From: Chelydra serpentina | Taxonomy: Eukaryota; Chordata; Testudines; Chelydridae | Direction of reading: 5' to 3' | Length of the DNA stretch: 64,000 nucleotides | NCBI GenBank assembly: GCA_037349315.1 | Contig: JBAIAC010000040.1 | Coordinates: forward strand, 13,038,001-13,102,000 | Shown here: positions 11,191 to 24,005 of the stretch, in pieces | How the letters are laid out: every line of letters begins with the position of its first letter | How positions within the stretch are numbered: the stretch's first letter is position 1 | Notes under the pieces: generated by a model | Told to the model about the DNA's origin: nothing | Database searches by the model: none | The model's input: only the letters and a program-made list of their open reading frames with translations | Program-made: the position numbers and the translations under genes

Positions 11191-11984
11191 TAAGAGAGAC
11201 AGGGAAGAGTGGGAAGAGGTCATGTGTGACACTGACATGATTCTGGGGAAGCAGATTGCCCATATTTAGCTAGTTCTGAGAGAGCTGTGGAGGTTTTCAA
11301 GTGCCAGTGAAAGCGATTGCGGTTTTGAGCCATGATCATGCTGTTGATAGTGAGTAGGGATTATGTGAGTGAGGGAGGGAGGAAGAGAGTTGCAGGATGA
11401 GGTCTCTGGTTTGCTTTCTTCTGGCTGTTTTTTTTCCCCACAGCTGCTCAGTAAATATGAACTTTCATGTATTCTTCCAGTTGAGGCAGCTGATAAGCAG
11501 GTAACGTTATGGGTAACAGACTTGATTGTAGAATGAATGTATTTATGGAGAGGAAAGAGTGGTAGTAGTAGGAAATATATCAGACATAATATTGATCAGA
11601 GCTTCCAAGTGGCATATGATACCTTATGAATTCGTAAGCATTGATGGTTCCTGAGCCCTGAAGGTAAAGGCGGGTTATACTGATGGCCGCAAAAGAGTTT
11701 TCCTTCTGTTGATAATAAAATCCTGTTTAAATGTGCATGGAGACTTTTCTCTAAACAAAAGTGTGTTTACTATAAACACAAATATGCCCAGAGAAGATAA
11801 GTGAGCTAACAGTTACAATCCAACAGAACAGCTGATGCCAGTTCTCCAGTAAGCCCCAGTTGGACCAGTAGGAATCTGTATCAAGGGGTCCCCCGCTGTA
11901 GGGAATAATGAAGAGTACTGTGATGTGGATTTCTCTGCTGTGTTCCCATGTGTCAGCTGTCACATGTCCGTCTCTCTAGAGAGC

Positions 11985-12120
11985 TACAGCTGTGGTCGTT
12001 AAAGATCCCGTGGTTCTTTTGGGAAGTGGTGGGATGTTAACTGAGCTGCCCTCGCCAAATTCCAAATTGGATAGTTAAATTTTGCCTCCCTAAATTCACC
12101 CTGTAATTTCAGTTGGAGAA
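11985..12120. repeat. ancient LINE-like repeat fragment
   Basis: The words GTCGTTAAAGATCCCGTGG and CGCCAAATTCCAAATTGG belong to a repeat I recall from reptile introns, where the sequence runs from a truncated-transcript block into a 'cattaaagatccc' box. The parent family (L2 or CR1 clade) is not certain. Confidence 0.35.
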
Positions 12121-13883
12121 GTTTTTATTCTTCACTGTTTGATCCTTTTAAAAGAGAGCAGACAAACCCCTCTTTTGTAGCTTTGCTGGCAGGTACTTTC
12201 TTCCACCCAAGAGATGGTTGCATTTCACGTATTGCTGAGCAATACCTCTCTGGGAAGGCTAGTCTAGTGCAGGAAGTCACTTTGTGGGACAAATTTTCAA
12301 ACATGGGTAGCTCAGTGGGATCTCCAGATCCTACTTCTGCATGCTCAAATTGTACTCCCCCAAGTTCCATTTTGGAGCCTCCAAATGCAGGATTTTGTCA
12401 TACTCCTGTTGTTTCCCACATCTGAAAATGCACCTCTGGTTTCTCTTTTCATCCAATAAACCAAAAGAGCAATATGTGTGCTTAAAGGTCTGTTTTACTT
12501 AGGGTCTTTTTTCCTTTGTACTCTGGGCTTTTACTTTGTAGCAGTGGAAAGTGTTTGCAATCAAGGAACCATAAACCTCAGATGTAGCTTTATGGGAGTG
12601 AAGTAAGTGTGTGTATGTTTGTGTGTCTTCATGGGAGTGAAGTGTGTGTGCTGAGAGAGACTTAGCAAACTGTTCATCTAACGATGTCAGCCACAGATGA
12701 GGAAGCTAGACATGCAAATGGTGAAAAAAAAAGAAAGTAGAAGCCTGTTTGTTTATGTGCTAAAAATAGAAGGAAGGGAATGGTCTCTTTGCCATCACCT
12801 TGAATTCATTCATGCAGGGTGTGATTATGTAAGTGGTACTGTAACTGACTTCCTTATGAGGCTAACAGAAGCCTAGCTTGTTACCCAAACAATTCTTGCT
12901 CTGTAAAGCAGATGGTGTAGCGTTTAGGGTTGAATTTGTACGTGATCAGAAAAAGGGAGCTCACTTATTATTTATTTGTGCTTTTGTGTGCCGTCAGGGC
13001 AGGTGAAAGGACACTCTCACGCACCAAAATCTACATTAAATGAATGTTAAGGTTGCAAAGTCAGGCACTGAAAAGATAGGAAATGACAGAATTAAGGTTG
13101 TCTGTGCAATCTTAATTCAGCCTCCTTGTGCATAAGCCTCACAATAGTCTTTAATTACACATACTATTTTTTCCACAGGCCCCGTGCCTCATTTAGTGCA
13201 CGGGATGGACAGAGCTCAATGAATGGGCAGCTATTCAATATTTTGTTTTATCCTCGTTGTTCAATGTGTGACCCTAGGTCTCATTTACTGTACACTAGTC
13301 AGACCCCGATCTGACGGGGGGTAAAGTATGTTCAGTGAGGATGAAATCTTCAGAGCTGTTAGATGCTGGATTCTAAGACATCTCTATTGCGCATGTGAGA
13401 ACTGAGATTTTTCAACTTCAGCCAAATTTGGACAGGTTTTCACAGGAGCATCAAAAGGCACATGCCTGACATGAAATTTGGCTGGGGTGGCCTTTAAGTC
13501 CCTGCTCCAAAGCATGGAGGTGCTGAAACTTCTCATGAAAAAAGTTGCCAGAATTTTTTTAAACATTGCAAACCAACATATATTTCGCTCACCTCGTTTT
13601 TGGAAATGGCTGAACTGTTCTGGCTGAAACTTATAAAAATTAAAATAAAATTTGAAAAAATCCACCCAAGGCAGACCCCCAGCACGGAAAATTTCAGCCC
13701 AAATGGTTAAAATGTTGGCAAAGTTATGAGCAGCTGAAAACAGGGTCTTTATAATGCGAAGGGTCAGACAACCTTAATAATAGGTGTCGCTACCAGCCCA
13801 CCTATAATAAATAGTTTGGTAGCTGAGTATTCATAACTCATATGATCTCACTGGGGGAATGTGTGACAACAATACAATTATTA

Positions 13884-14056
13884 TCATAGAATATCAGGGT
13901 TGGAAGGGATCTTAGGAGGTCATCTAGTCCAATCCCCTGCTCAAAGCAGGACCAATCCCCAATTTTTGCCCCAGATCCCTAAATGGCCCCTTCAAGGATT
14001 GAACTCACAACTCTGGGTTTAGCAGGCCAATGCTCAAACCACTGAGCTATCCCGCC
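13884..14056 (-). mobile_element. tRNA-derived SINE with CR1-type tail
   Basis: On the minus strand the copy begins GGGATAGCTCAGTGGTTTG (A box around 14041-14049) and continues to a B box GAGTTCAATCC (about 13996-14006), giving an internal Pol III promoter of tRNA type. It then passes into AGGTCCC-like and GATATTCTATGA blocks, which are the CR1 3' end. The tRNA head plus CR1 tail explains mobilisation by CR1 reverse transcriptase. Nearly full length, about 170 bp. Confidence 0.8.
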
Positions 14057-15637
14057 CCCCCCTAGAAGAGCTGCAGCCTGGAGAATGTGGGCTACTAGCG
14101 GGAAATGCAAGGCGGTAATGAGAGGCAAAACATCCATTGGTTAGTATAAGACCCACGAGTTCAATGGGAGTTTTATGTAAGTCTTTCAGGATTTGGTCAT
14201 TGTTCTGAGCTGTTTTGCAGCATATATGCAATGTTCATTGCTGCTTCTGTATTCTTCTGGAATCTTAGAGAGCCCGGAGGCGGCATCTGTTAAGTGTAAT
14301 AACGTGGAATGGCTTCTTTGAACACAAACAAGTTTTGCAAGACCAGATACTATGCTTCAGTTAGTGCATTTAACCATAACATGAACTGGAAGGGTTTACC
14401 ACCCTCATAAATCTGTTGGTGGAGATGGGGGAGGGACGGTCAGCATTTGTTACTTATTTTGCAATTAAATTGTTTCAAGCTGTTTGAAACATTGGGGAAG
14501 TTTCTTGACCTAGTTTTGTGCAAGCTAAACAGTTATTGGGCTATTTGTGCTCTGGCTACATGGAATTTGGCCAGGTTATAGGGAATGGAATTTCATGGGT
14601 CTTCTCAAAAAGTTGTATTTATATATAATATAATACAAAAATCAATGCTGTCTCTTATACAGCGGCTGAGTCTCCTGCTCCATTAACTCCCATGAGAATA
14701 TTTACTATTTAAAATCCTATGAATATGATTTTTTTTATCCTCTGCTGCTGCTTTCACATGCCGTGTGTGTGGGAACTGAAGAAAAACATGTGTAATCCTT
14801 AGATCCCACAGCTTTGAATTACTTAAATATTCTGATTAGTTTTGCTTGGGAATGTTAGTGTACTTGCTAATCGACTTCTTTTTTGGTGGTTTGGGGGGGT
14901 GTATTATTAAGGCACCATTTACAGTTATTGTACAATTCTGCAGATGCCTTTTTCACCCACCCCCTTCCTACTATGTTACTGGTTTAGTTACTGTGGTTTA
15001 GTAATAACCACGTTTGCCCGTCACTAGAAGGCAGTCCTGAGACCAAAGGGAGTGTAGTGTGATGGTCCGAAGTCAGAGTGGTTTGCCTGACGTTTGGCTG
15101 CAGGAATTCTGAACTAGTGCTGCTGTGTTCTCAATACATTACTTTTGGCAAGCATTAAATTAACTGCTACCAGGAATCAAGCACATTATAGCACTACCTG
15201 CACTTGGATCAGCCTTGAAAAGCTAAAGCTGCCTTTAGTTTTATTGCAAAGATACTGTCAACTGGAAAATCCTAAGAGTTTAAAAATTACATTTCCCATA
15301 AAAAGATTGGGCTACAGAAAGGGTCAGTAAAATGCCAGATATAAAAACAAAAGAATTTTAATAACCTGATCTGCTTTTCACTGTTACGTTCTTTTACCTC
15401 TTTCTGCGTTTCCCTCTGCTGGGAAGATATGACCAGCTAGTCTGTTTCATGGTTGTTTCTATTCATTTTGACTCTCTCCTGCTGCATTAGCACAAGGCTG
15501 TAATGTTTGGATTGCAGATGCTCTTAGGGAATGTTTGTCTATTGGTTTTTAAGCCTGGTTCCCATTGGATTTTTAACTCTTTAAATCTACATTTGACCTC
15601 TAGTTTTAAGATTTTTATAAGCTTGTTTTTGCAGCGC

Positions 15638-15750
15638 AATCCAGGGGAATGGGCACTAGATTGGGAATCAGGAGGCCTGGATTCCCTGACCTGCTCTGCC
15701 ATCTCTAGTACGAAACTGGAGAAGATATTTCCCAGCCTTCTTCCCATTCC
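15638..15750 (+). mobile_element. tRNA-derived SINE head fragment
   Basis: It contains GGGCACTAGATTGGGAATC, GGCCTGGATTCCCTGACC and CTGCTCTGCCATC, matching the head and early body of the MIR-like SINE seen at 48640. The tail is absent. Confidence 0.5.
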
Positions 15751-16371
15751 CCCACTTCCATAGAAATCACAGCCCTGAATAGCCCTTGGTTTTAGTACTT
15801 ACTCTAGCTTTACGGAATCGCACAACGCTTTCCAAACCACAGGTTCTTGCAGATGGCTAGAGAGCAAATAGTGACTCTGCCTTGTGGCACGGACTCTCAC
15901 TAACTGCATATTGGGAATTTAATTAGTTTTCAGATTTAAGATGCATTTGATGGGTATGTAGAGGTAAGAAAGATTCAGATGACAGAATTGCATCCCCAGA
16001 TAAAATCGCAGGCATTCATACTCCTCAACTGTCTACCTAGACGCCAGGGCTTCCTCCGTTTTTTAGATCTAAATTGAATTTTGCCCCGTGTGGATGTGCA
16101 GTAGCCATGATCCAGCTGTCTGTTTGTAACTGTTCTCTTTCACCCTGTGGGTGTGCCTGGGATGTGCAAGCAGAAGGAATTGCGGGGAGGAGCTCAGAGT
16201 TCTAACAAAACGCTGTGTTTAATAAATCAATCAGTCAAACTGCAGTTGGACAATCCCTTAATTTCCTAATTGTCAAGTTCTTCACTAAACTGGGTTAACG
16301 AAGTAATTTACAGACATTTGATGCTGAAGTCGCTCATGCTCCTAGAATGATGAGACTGTTAGTAGTCTACT

Positions 16372-16512
16372 TATTTTATAGATGGGTAAACTGAGGCAGG
16401 GAGCAATCATGAGTTACCGGAACACACATACTGAAGCAGTGGTAGAGAGAAGGTTGAAAAACAAGGAGACCTGACTCCCAATTCCATATCCGTAACAACT
16501 AGACTTTGCCCC
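16372..16512 (-). mobile_element. tRNA-derived SINE fragment
   Basis: The + strand shows GATGGGTAAACTGAGGCAGG, then GAGACCTGACTCCCAATTCC and a terminal tRNA-like block. This is the SINE body in reverse, so the copy lies on the minus strand. It is degenerate. Confidence 0.5.
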
Positions 16513-17131
16513 CTCTTTTTCAGACAGCATAGCTTTATTTGACCAGCTGAAACTGAAGGTTACAAAGTTATGATGTGACATCCCCTGGGGCTGTGGAAAG
16601 GTGGCTGATTCATTGTCAAGAAAACACAGGTTCAAGCCAGTCACAGCTTGCTTTGAGGTCTGGGTGAGTCCAGGTGTGAACAAGGGCTCCATTGTGTGTC
16701 TCCCACCATGCCTTCATTCTAAAATCTCTTTCATTTCTCTCTTACGGTTCAAAGTGCTAAATGCAGATGTGTCTCTGAAGGCAGGAGCAATACTTACTTT
16801 GCACCAGCAGGTGATTTTGCCCTCCATGGAAGGATTTAAAAAAAAAAGAAAAGGCAGCATATTACTGATCTGTCCTTCCCCCACATCCTCCATGCCCCCC
16901 CCCACACCCCCTCTCCTCTTCTTTGTTTCTCTTCCGCCGCACCAGCTGTTTAGAACATTCTCTTCCTTCTGCCTCACTGATTCTCCACTCGCCAACCCCA
17001 CCTCCCGTCTAGTTAGTATTACTGCTTCTGATGCACAGCACTAACCTTGCCATTCTTCAGGCATTGACTGTTCAGCCCGCCCAGTGAGGTCGATCAGTTT
17101 AATTACTGTGAGGGGCGGTGACGTATCCGAA

Positions 17132-17386
17132 CCACTGTCTACACTACAAACGTATGTCACTATAGATACGTCGCTCCGGGGTGTGGAAAATCCACACTCC
17201 TGAGCGACGCAGTGATCCCCACCTAACTCTCGGTGCAGACAGCCCTGTGTCGACGGAAGCTCTTCTCCCGTTGACACAGCTCCTGCCGCTTGTGGAGGTG
17301 GATCAACTGTATGCCAATGGGAGAAGCGTAGGATCATCTTCACTTGCCGCTGCGTCACTGCCGCTCTGTAAGTGTAGACAAGCCCC
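17132..17386. mobile_element. Harbinger-like MITE, second copy of the 4.6-kb family
   Basis: The right end AGTGTAGACAAGCCCC is the inverted form of the left end of the 4612 element. The left end is truncated or mutated (CTGTCTACACTAC). Internal blocks TCTCCCGTTGACACAGCTCC and ATGCCAATGGGAGAAGC are shared with that copy. An internal hairpin near 17170-17210 pairs CGTCGCTC with GAGCGACG. Confidence 0.6.
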
Positions 17387-17812
17387 AAGGCTTCAGAGGG
17401 CAGTCATCGTTGGAGATGGAGTCGGAGTTTAAAGAATTCCTGATCTTGTGCTTTGACCGCTTTCCACATGCATCTTTTAAACCACTTTGTGATAGCTGGA
17501 TTGGGCTCACTGCAGACTCTAATTAAAGTCCGTGAAAGTTGAATCAAGCCCTGAATCTGCAGTTGTTCTAGAAACAGTGGGCCGTGGTGGCCTTACAAAC
17601 TCTTCCCCAGACTTAGCGTCTCTTATTTTAAAGGGCAATCAGTTGCATCCCAGAAAGTGAAGGTGGCACTCATCATACAGAGCTTTGATTTTATTGGTGG
17701 GACCTCCAGTGAAGAGCTGTGATTTTTATTGGTGGGACCTATGCTTGGAACAACCACACGCCGAACAAAAGCCTAGGACAGGTTCTCCTCTCCGATGGAG
17801 AGTGTGTCTGTG

Positions 17813-17841
17813 TGTCTCTCTCTCTCTCTCTCTCTCTCTCT
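17813..17841. repeat. (TC)n microsatellite
   Basis: About fourteen tandem TC units follow a short TG-rich run. It is likely polymorphic. Confidence 0.9.
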
Positions 17842-20648
17842 AGTGTTAATTGTTTTCTTTTATGGCAGCAGCTGTTATTACCAAGGGAGGCTTTACATTA
17901 ATCCTGGCCCCCCGCCCCCACCCTTGTTCCCCTTGTTATCATACAAATCGCATAATAATAACGCCAGGGATAAACAGGGACTACAGTAGCTGTTAGCTGT
18001 GTATAAAAACAAATCACATGGAAACAGTATAATTACTGAGAAAGTATCGACTTGAGTAATGAAGTAATTGTTTTCTTCCCTCCAGCAGATTGATTCTAAC
18101 TCTCTGGGCTGCATGCTGGTTTTGAAGGCCGTGACTACTCGTTAATAAGAAGAATTTTACGTTTCACACTATGTTAATTTAAAATCTGGATGTGATAGGA
18201 TCCCAGGCGTCAACGTTATATAGAGCCTGCTTTAAGTGTCTTCTTCAGTGTGTTAGGAAGCAGACCACTGCTGCCATTTTTTTAAAAAACCCATCCTCCC
18301 TAGCAGTGATTTGGGCTCCTGTGTTGGCTGCAATGGGTTCCTGTTTTAAGGCTGCAATTCACAACTATTTGACTTTCTGGCCCGGATGGGATTTCTCTCT
18401 GCGGCTAGTGAGCACAATCCAGTGGGGTTTGGCTCGCTGGGAGCTGGAGTATCCCCCTCTTGGCTGGATGCGTTGAGCTGCCATGTAGCAGCGAGGAGGA
18501 GACCAATACAGTGCCGAGAGGCTGGGATAACGTTGGAGCAAGGAAAAGGCGGTCCCCGTCATAAGGTGAATGGGAGATTCCCAACCCTTTATTCCCCTTC
18601 TGTGGGCAGCTGGGAGGCCCATTGGCATGCATCTTCAAAGGACATGTTATATGTGCCCATCCTGTTCTCCCTTTTGGCTTTTGCAACCCTGCTTTCTTCT
18701 CTTCCCTGGTAATCTCCAGGAGATGCATTGCATTGGGTTGGAGCGTTACCACAGTGTGCCGTTTCCCTTTGAGGTTTGTGCCACAAGGTCTGTCTCTGTC
18801 ATGAGCGTTAATGCTGAACCCGTATGAGGTCGGGCTGGATTGCTTACGTGGCCCCTGTCTCTTTAGAGCATTCCAAACAGCCTTTTTTAGACGTGCTTCT
18901 GACACGTTTGATGCCGAGGTATCGGCACTTGTACAAAAGAACAGGCAGATTTTCACAGCGGCAAAGAACCAACAGTAGAAAAACTGGATGTTCCGGTGAC
19001 ATAGCAATCACTGTGTGTCAGGCGTGCTGTTGTAAGCTTCACTGAGCATCGCCTTATGTATTCTGTCATGGGACTTGGAGATGGAACACACCGATTAGGT
19101 CAACCGGTCCAGGCCTCTGACAGCACAGGATTGCTCCCAGCCGTATCTGCTGCTTCAAAAGAGCACTAGGCCCTTGTTACTTGACCGAGTCAAGCACGAG
19201 AGTATTTTCAATTCATAATCTGCGAACACTCCTGCGCGGCGCTCTTCACCCCGGGAGGCAATCAGACGTCCTTTCCCAGGAAGAGCACTAATGGAGGAGG
19301 TTGGAGTACACGTCGGGGATTCAAGTGCCCACAGCTTGCTGTCACTTAGCCTGCTTTGAAAGTCCAGCCTTTGCAAGTTGACTGTGGCAGGCAGCCGTGT
19401 CTCCGTCTTTTCATATGCACCTGGTTTTTGTGCGTAGCAATAAGAGCTTCTGTAAAAACGAGAGTGCTGCTCCCCGAACCTCATTATCAGGTGTGAGTTT
19501 CCCAAGAGACTTCTGCATTCATTTCCTTTCCCCCGCGTCCTTGTTGCCTGTCTCTCTCTGGCTATATACATGGGGCTGTGAAAATGGCAGTTATCCGTTT
19601 TGAAAGAGCCTCCGAGCGCCGCTGACGTAATGCGAGATGATGGTTCTTTTATGTAAGGTAACGCTCTGCCATTCTTTCTGCTCCACTCTGCCATCGCTTC
19701 TGTTTCAGAGTCTGTACACTGAAAAGATGACTGGGCAGCGGAAACAGAGTCTCTGAAGGTTTTACAAAAAGGACTTTAATTTTTTTAAAGTTTCCTTATG
19801 TTTTGTATATTGCCAAATGTGGGCCAGTTTCACTTGGTTGTTTTGTACTTGTAGTTAGATTCTCTTTCTCTCGCTCTCTCTGAAATGACTTCTGCTGATT
19901 CGCTCACCCACACACCATCACACAATTTTCTTCCCACTCCTGCTGTCCCATAGGCTTGAGCAAACCACGTATTGCATACCTAAAAATCTATCTTCTTCTT
20001 CCTCTGGCTTTGAAAATTGAGAGCACGGGGAAGGTTTAGCAGTTGCCCATGAGGAAGGCCAGGTCTCAGCTCTCCGGTTGTGATTGGCAGCTAATTGAGC
20101 ACTTGCGCCATCTCATCCCAATGTAAATCTAGCAGTATAGAAATCCACTATTTTGGCTTTTCCATGCGTGTTTAATGCTCTTGTAGCTTGGTTTTTGAAG
20201 GGACGTTTGGAGTCAACTTCTTCAGTAGCCTTTGTGGTATCTCCTCATGCTAAGACCTGGAAGAAACCCATCCTATGATGGTAAGGAATGTGGTGGGGGA
20301 AAGGACATTGCTACTATGCTTTATCTTCACGATGGCAGAAGCAGGAGCAGCATTGACGAGCCAACGTGCCTTTAAATCTACCAAACAGTCTTACTGGAAT
20401 AAAGCCATTTGAAGAGAGACCCTCCTGGGTGTTTGGTTTCTGTGACTCCAGTCTTGGAATTGTAGATCTCTCTTTATCCACAAACTCCTTGTCTCTTAGC
20501 AGAGCTTTATAACGGGGGGATGGAGGGGGCAAAGAAAAGTAAGAACATTATTCATTAGCCCTTGTGGTCCTGGAGTCAGAAGCTCTGGGACAGCAAGAAT
20601 GCCAGGAGAAGACGGCGCTCATGAAGAGCGTTGACTGTCCTATCTCAA

Positions 20649-20728
20649 GTATCAGAGGGGTAGCCGTGTTAGTCTGGATCTGTAGAAGCGACAAAGGGTC
20701 CGCAGGTGCCCCAGGACCCTTGGTCATG
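20649..20728. mobile_element. retroelement repeat fragment related to the 7.7-kb element
   Basis: The block GTATCAGAGGGGTAGCCGTG followed by TTAGTCTGGATC and GACAAAGGGTCC is the outer end of the family whose hammerhead-like part lies at 7767-7794. The ribozyme-like segment is missing here. Confidence 0.5.
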
Positions 20729-21929
20729 TCCTATCTCAGTTCTTTCCAGTGGCTGGAATGGGGCATGGGCAGAAATCTCCTCTCCATCCTTTGCTGCAAC
20801 TTCTTCCCCTTTCAGTCCTCTGCTCTGGCTGAGCAAAAGAAAATGATGATTCCCTTTGACGGCCGCACTGAATACCCACTGAGGAGTCAACAAACGTTGC
20901 TCTCTGGGAGGCTAGCACGGTGAAACCTGCTTATAATTGAGTGAAACTTGACTGGAAGCAGCATGAAGCTTCATTTGCAGTGTGGTGACAGTCCCTGGAA
21001 TTGTATCAAAGCTGTCCATGGACGGCTTGAGTGGGGAGCAAGGCAAGGGTTAAGACGTGGCATTGTGATGCACGCTCCACTTCTAAGGCTGCTTTGGGAG
21101 TTCAAAAAGCGGCGGGGGGGAGGGGGGGGGGGAAGTTGCATGCTGCAGCTGCACTTCCCAGTAAGCAGTTATTAATTAAGTGATGCGCTAGAGTGTCATT
21201 AAGGTGGTATCCTTTATTACGCCCACATCAATCCCAGAAGGTTTCATCCTGGGTAATGTCAGGGCCAGAGCAATTCCTAGCACTTAACTGTGCGGACGCC
21301 TGCCGCTTTCACCAACGCAGCAGAACATTCTTGTGCCGTATGGTTGGCCCCAGCTAGCTGCGGTCTGATTTCACCTCGCCCCGTGCCTCCCAAGGAGGAA
21401 ACAACCCCGGAGTACAAGTGGTAAGTTAATGAATAGCCCACCTGTCGCTGGTCCAGGCGGGAAGTTAGCCTGGCAGTCATCCACAGCCCCTGAGTCAGAG
21501 AAAGGGAGCCCTTCTGGAAGGAATGAAAAGCACCAGTTGGTGCTGGAGAACAATGGCACCGTTGTCTCCAGTTGTGATAATAAAGGTGCAAAGTTGTGTG
21601 AACTTCGTTGCTTGTTTGCTTTTTTTTTTTTTTTTTTAATTTTTCTCAGAGCAGCTGCGGGGTGATTGAGTCTGTGGTTTAAGGTTACAGACTAAATCAT
21701 CATTTTTACCTCCCCTGTCCCCCTCCCCCCTCCCCCCAGGATGGAAAGCCCCCATCCCATCGCAAAATAAACAAACAGATAAGCTTAATTACAATGTCTT
21801 GTAGCTACCGAATGGGAGTGGAATGCATTAGGCCAGAATAGGCTGTCGTACTGGGATCTTGTCGGATCTCGCAGCAAAACAGGGTCAGGGCTGGGTCGAC
21901 GCTTGAACAGGAGACGTAAGGAACTATGG

Positions 21930-22466
21930 GGATGCGCTGAGTCAGCATGGGAGCAGTGCCCCACATGGTGATAGGAAGTGCCGTCTTTCAAATAAGACAC
22001 AAAATTGAGAGCCTGATGGGTAGTTACAGATCCTATTGATGCTCTTTATAAAGGCACGAGCATTAACTTCCGTGTCCTGCCAGTTTGGATGAATCTGTCT
22101 CTTGCCTGTTGAAATTCCCCTGTTTGATATTCAAGTCCTTGCTACAGGTGCAGCAAGGCGCTCAAGGTTTCTGGGCTCCGATGCATGTGAAAGAGGAGGT
22201 TGTGCGCAAGCAGATGTTACGGTTAGGGGCTAGGCAGAATCCTCTTTGCCGAGCTCTCCTTGCGTTGTGATGAGCTGGTGCTCACGGCCAGTCCTAAACG
22301 ACTTCTCACATTGCTACACGATGTTAATCAGCTGCCGAGCTTCAGCCCAGAGGTGGCTTCATTTCAGTGGCGGGTGAACGGAACCCTTTGCCAAGTTTGT
22401 CTATCAGTAGTTACGCTTTGAGATCTTTGGGGTGAAAGGCATTGTACAAAAGCAGGATTATTGTTC
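21930..22466. repeat. ancient LINE/SINE-like repeat pieces
   Basis: Two pieces are recognisable: a CTTTCAAATAAGACACAAAA block near 21985 and a SINE-tail-like TTTGAGATCTTTGGGGTGAA block near 22420, just before the MITE insertion at 22470. Both are worn. Nothing coding was found between them. Confidence 0.3.
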
Positions 22467-22469
22467 TAA

Positions 22470-22748
22470 GGGCTGGTCCACATGGGGGGGGGGGGGATCG
22501 ATCTAAGATACGCAACAGTAGCTGAAGTCGAATATCTTAGATCGATTTCAAAAGGTACTTACCCCGGTCCACACCGCAGCAGGCAGGCTCCCCGTCGACA
22601 GCGCTTCCTCCGCTCGCGGAGCTGGAGTTCCGGTGTCGATGGGGAGCAGCTCTGGGATCGATTTATCGCGTCTAGACGAGACGCGATAAATCGATCCCAG
22701 AACATCACTAGCTACCCGCCGAATAGGGCGGGTAGTGTAGACGTAGCC
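22470..22748 (-). mobile_element. double-hairpin Harbinger-like MITE, copy 1
   Basis: Flanked by TAA at 22467-22469 and 22749-22751. Termini are GGGCTGGTCCACA and, reversed, GGCTACGTCTACACT. Two internal palindromes are present. One is centred near 22523, with ATCGATCTAAGATA arms. The other has 23-bp perfect arms at 22651-22673 and 22679-22701 around a 5-nt spacer. The interior is CpG-rich. Orientation is opposite to the copies at 34359 and 45176. Confidence 0.7.
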
Positions 22749-23598
22749 TAAGACTGTCGGGAGATATTGGCTGATTAGTAGCAGCTAAACCATTGCTTTG
22801 CTTGGGAGAAATCAAAAGTGCTGAACATTTTGATCTTTTCTCCAGAGTGGTTCCCCCTCCCGCCCCAGCAAATGCCATCCTAATGAGAGCTATTCTTTGA
22901 AACTCTGTTAGCTTGTATTGTTCCATGAAGTTTCTCTTCCTCCAATACTATTTGGTTTTAGAGCCTGTAGACAGACATTTGTCATTAGTTCTGCCTATTT
23001 TAGCTAACCGTGTCTCATATACAGCGTCTTTTTTTCTTATTTATCTGGCACCCACCACCCTAGTATCTGAGCTCCTCCCCAAATTAACAAGAGCATGAAA
23101 GCCCCCCGCCCCCCAGGTGGACTGGATTTCTCTCTCTCTCTCCTCTCCGGGAGGCTTGTGGAATTGTTCCAGAACAAAGTGCGTGTGTGTGACACTCTCT
23201 CGTCCTCAATTTAGCTGTTGAGGCTGTTGTCGTGTTAAGTTTTGTGGTAGTCTGGAACCAGTTGTCAGTAAAGCTCTGTCCCCTGCCATCAGGAGTTTGA
23301 CCCGTGAAGTCGATGGTTTTATGGTTTCTGTGGGGTGTGACTGCTGCAGGGGCGTATGGCCTGCCTTGAACCACTAGCATGGGTGACCATAAAGATGAAG
23401 GGGAACCAGGGAGTTTGTAGAATGTCTGGGTGATGCGGCCAGTGTTGCTTAGCGTAGCAGGTTCTTTGACGTGTCCATGTTAAAGGGCTGGAAAGTGCCC
23501 GGGGAAGTGGGCATCTGCAGCACGCGATGAGGGCGTGTGAGGGAAAGGGCTGAATTTTCCAGAGAAATAGCTGATCGGCTTGTTCTTCCTCTCCACAG

Positions 23599-23778
23599 GA
23601 GCGAAGCCTGACGGGCAAGCTGGAACCCGTGTCTCCGGTCAGCCCCGCCCACCCTGACTCGGAGCTGGATCTGTTACCCTCCCGGCTTTCGAAGGAGGAG
23701 CTGATCCAGAACATGGACCGAGTGGATCGGGAGATCACCATGGTGGAACAGCAGATCTCCAAGCTGAAAAAGAAACAG
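23599..23778 (+). CDS. NCOR2: NCOR2 coding exon, coiled-coil region of repression domain 1
   Basis: The exon has 60 codons in phase 0 on both sides. It is preceded by a pyrimidine tract and CCACAG and followed by the donor GTAAGG. It begins ERSLTGKLEPVSP and passes through SRLSKEELIQNMDRVDRE into MVEQQISKLKKKQ. The second half is an amphipathic coiled coil. In SMRT this segment binds GPS2 and TBL1 in the nuclear corepressor complex. The linker before SRLSKEEL is more divergent from human than the coil, as expected. The first residue is E where I recall D in mammals. The start is fixed by the splice acceptor, and the upstream coding exon is outside the window or unrecognised. Confidence 0.97.
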
Positions 23779-24005
23779 GTAAGGTGGCCCGGCGCTGATG
23801 GAGCTGTATGCCTGCCCGAGCCTCCGCACTTCCCTGCAACGGCGTCCCGTCGGTTCCAGGTGTCCACGGAGGGGTGGCAATGCACAGTGCCACTGAGGGC
23901 AGCGATTGCAGCAGCTACTGTACATAAAGCACAGGCAACTGCTGGCGCTTTCACCAGCGTGTCGCCTAGACTTCCCCCGGAGAGCTCGCTGGCCCGTCTG
24001 CACTG

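Larger units (their letters stand above)
1..23598 (+). other. NCOR2: NCOR2 intron upstream of the first visible exon
   Basis: This is at least 23.6 kb without a recognisable host exon. It ends in a pyrimidine-rich tract and AG at 23597-23598. I looked for the preceding SMRT coding segment and did not find it. Mobile elements are listed separately. Stretches with nothing I can name are 1-501, 844-1875, 2184-4333, 5625-6849, 11191-11984, 12121-13883, 14057-15637, 15751-16371, 17387-20648 and 20729-21929. These look like ordinary non-coding DNA with short homopolymers, and the many short ORFs in them show no domain or exon logic. Low-complexity tracts include (GAT)n near 5219-5236, poly-G near 21112-21132, poly-T near 21620-21638 and poly-C near 21715-21738. 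Confidence 0.75.

Noticed and set aside
18405..19007. 200-codon minus-strand ORF
   Set aside because: No domain, no repeated motif, and composition like random translation of non-coding DNA. Overlaps several equally long ORFs in other frames.
19155..19694. 179-codon minus-strand ORF
   Set aside because: No recognisable family and no supporting splice or promoter context.
23319..23954. 211-codon minus-strand ORF
   Set aside because: It is partly the antisense of the NCOR2 exon at 23599-23778, whose coding strand is clear.
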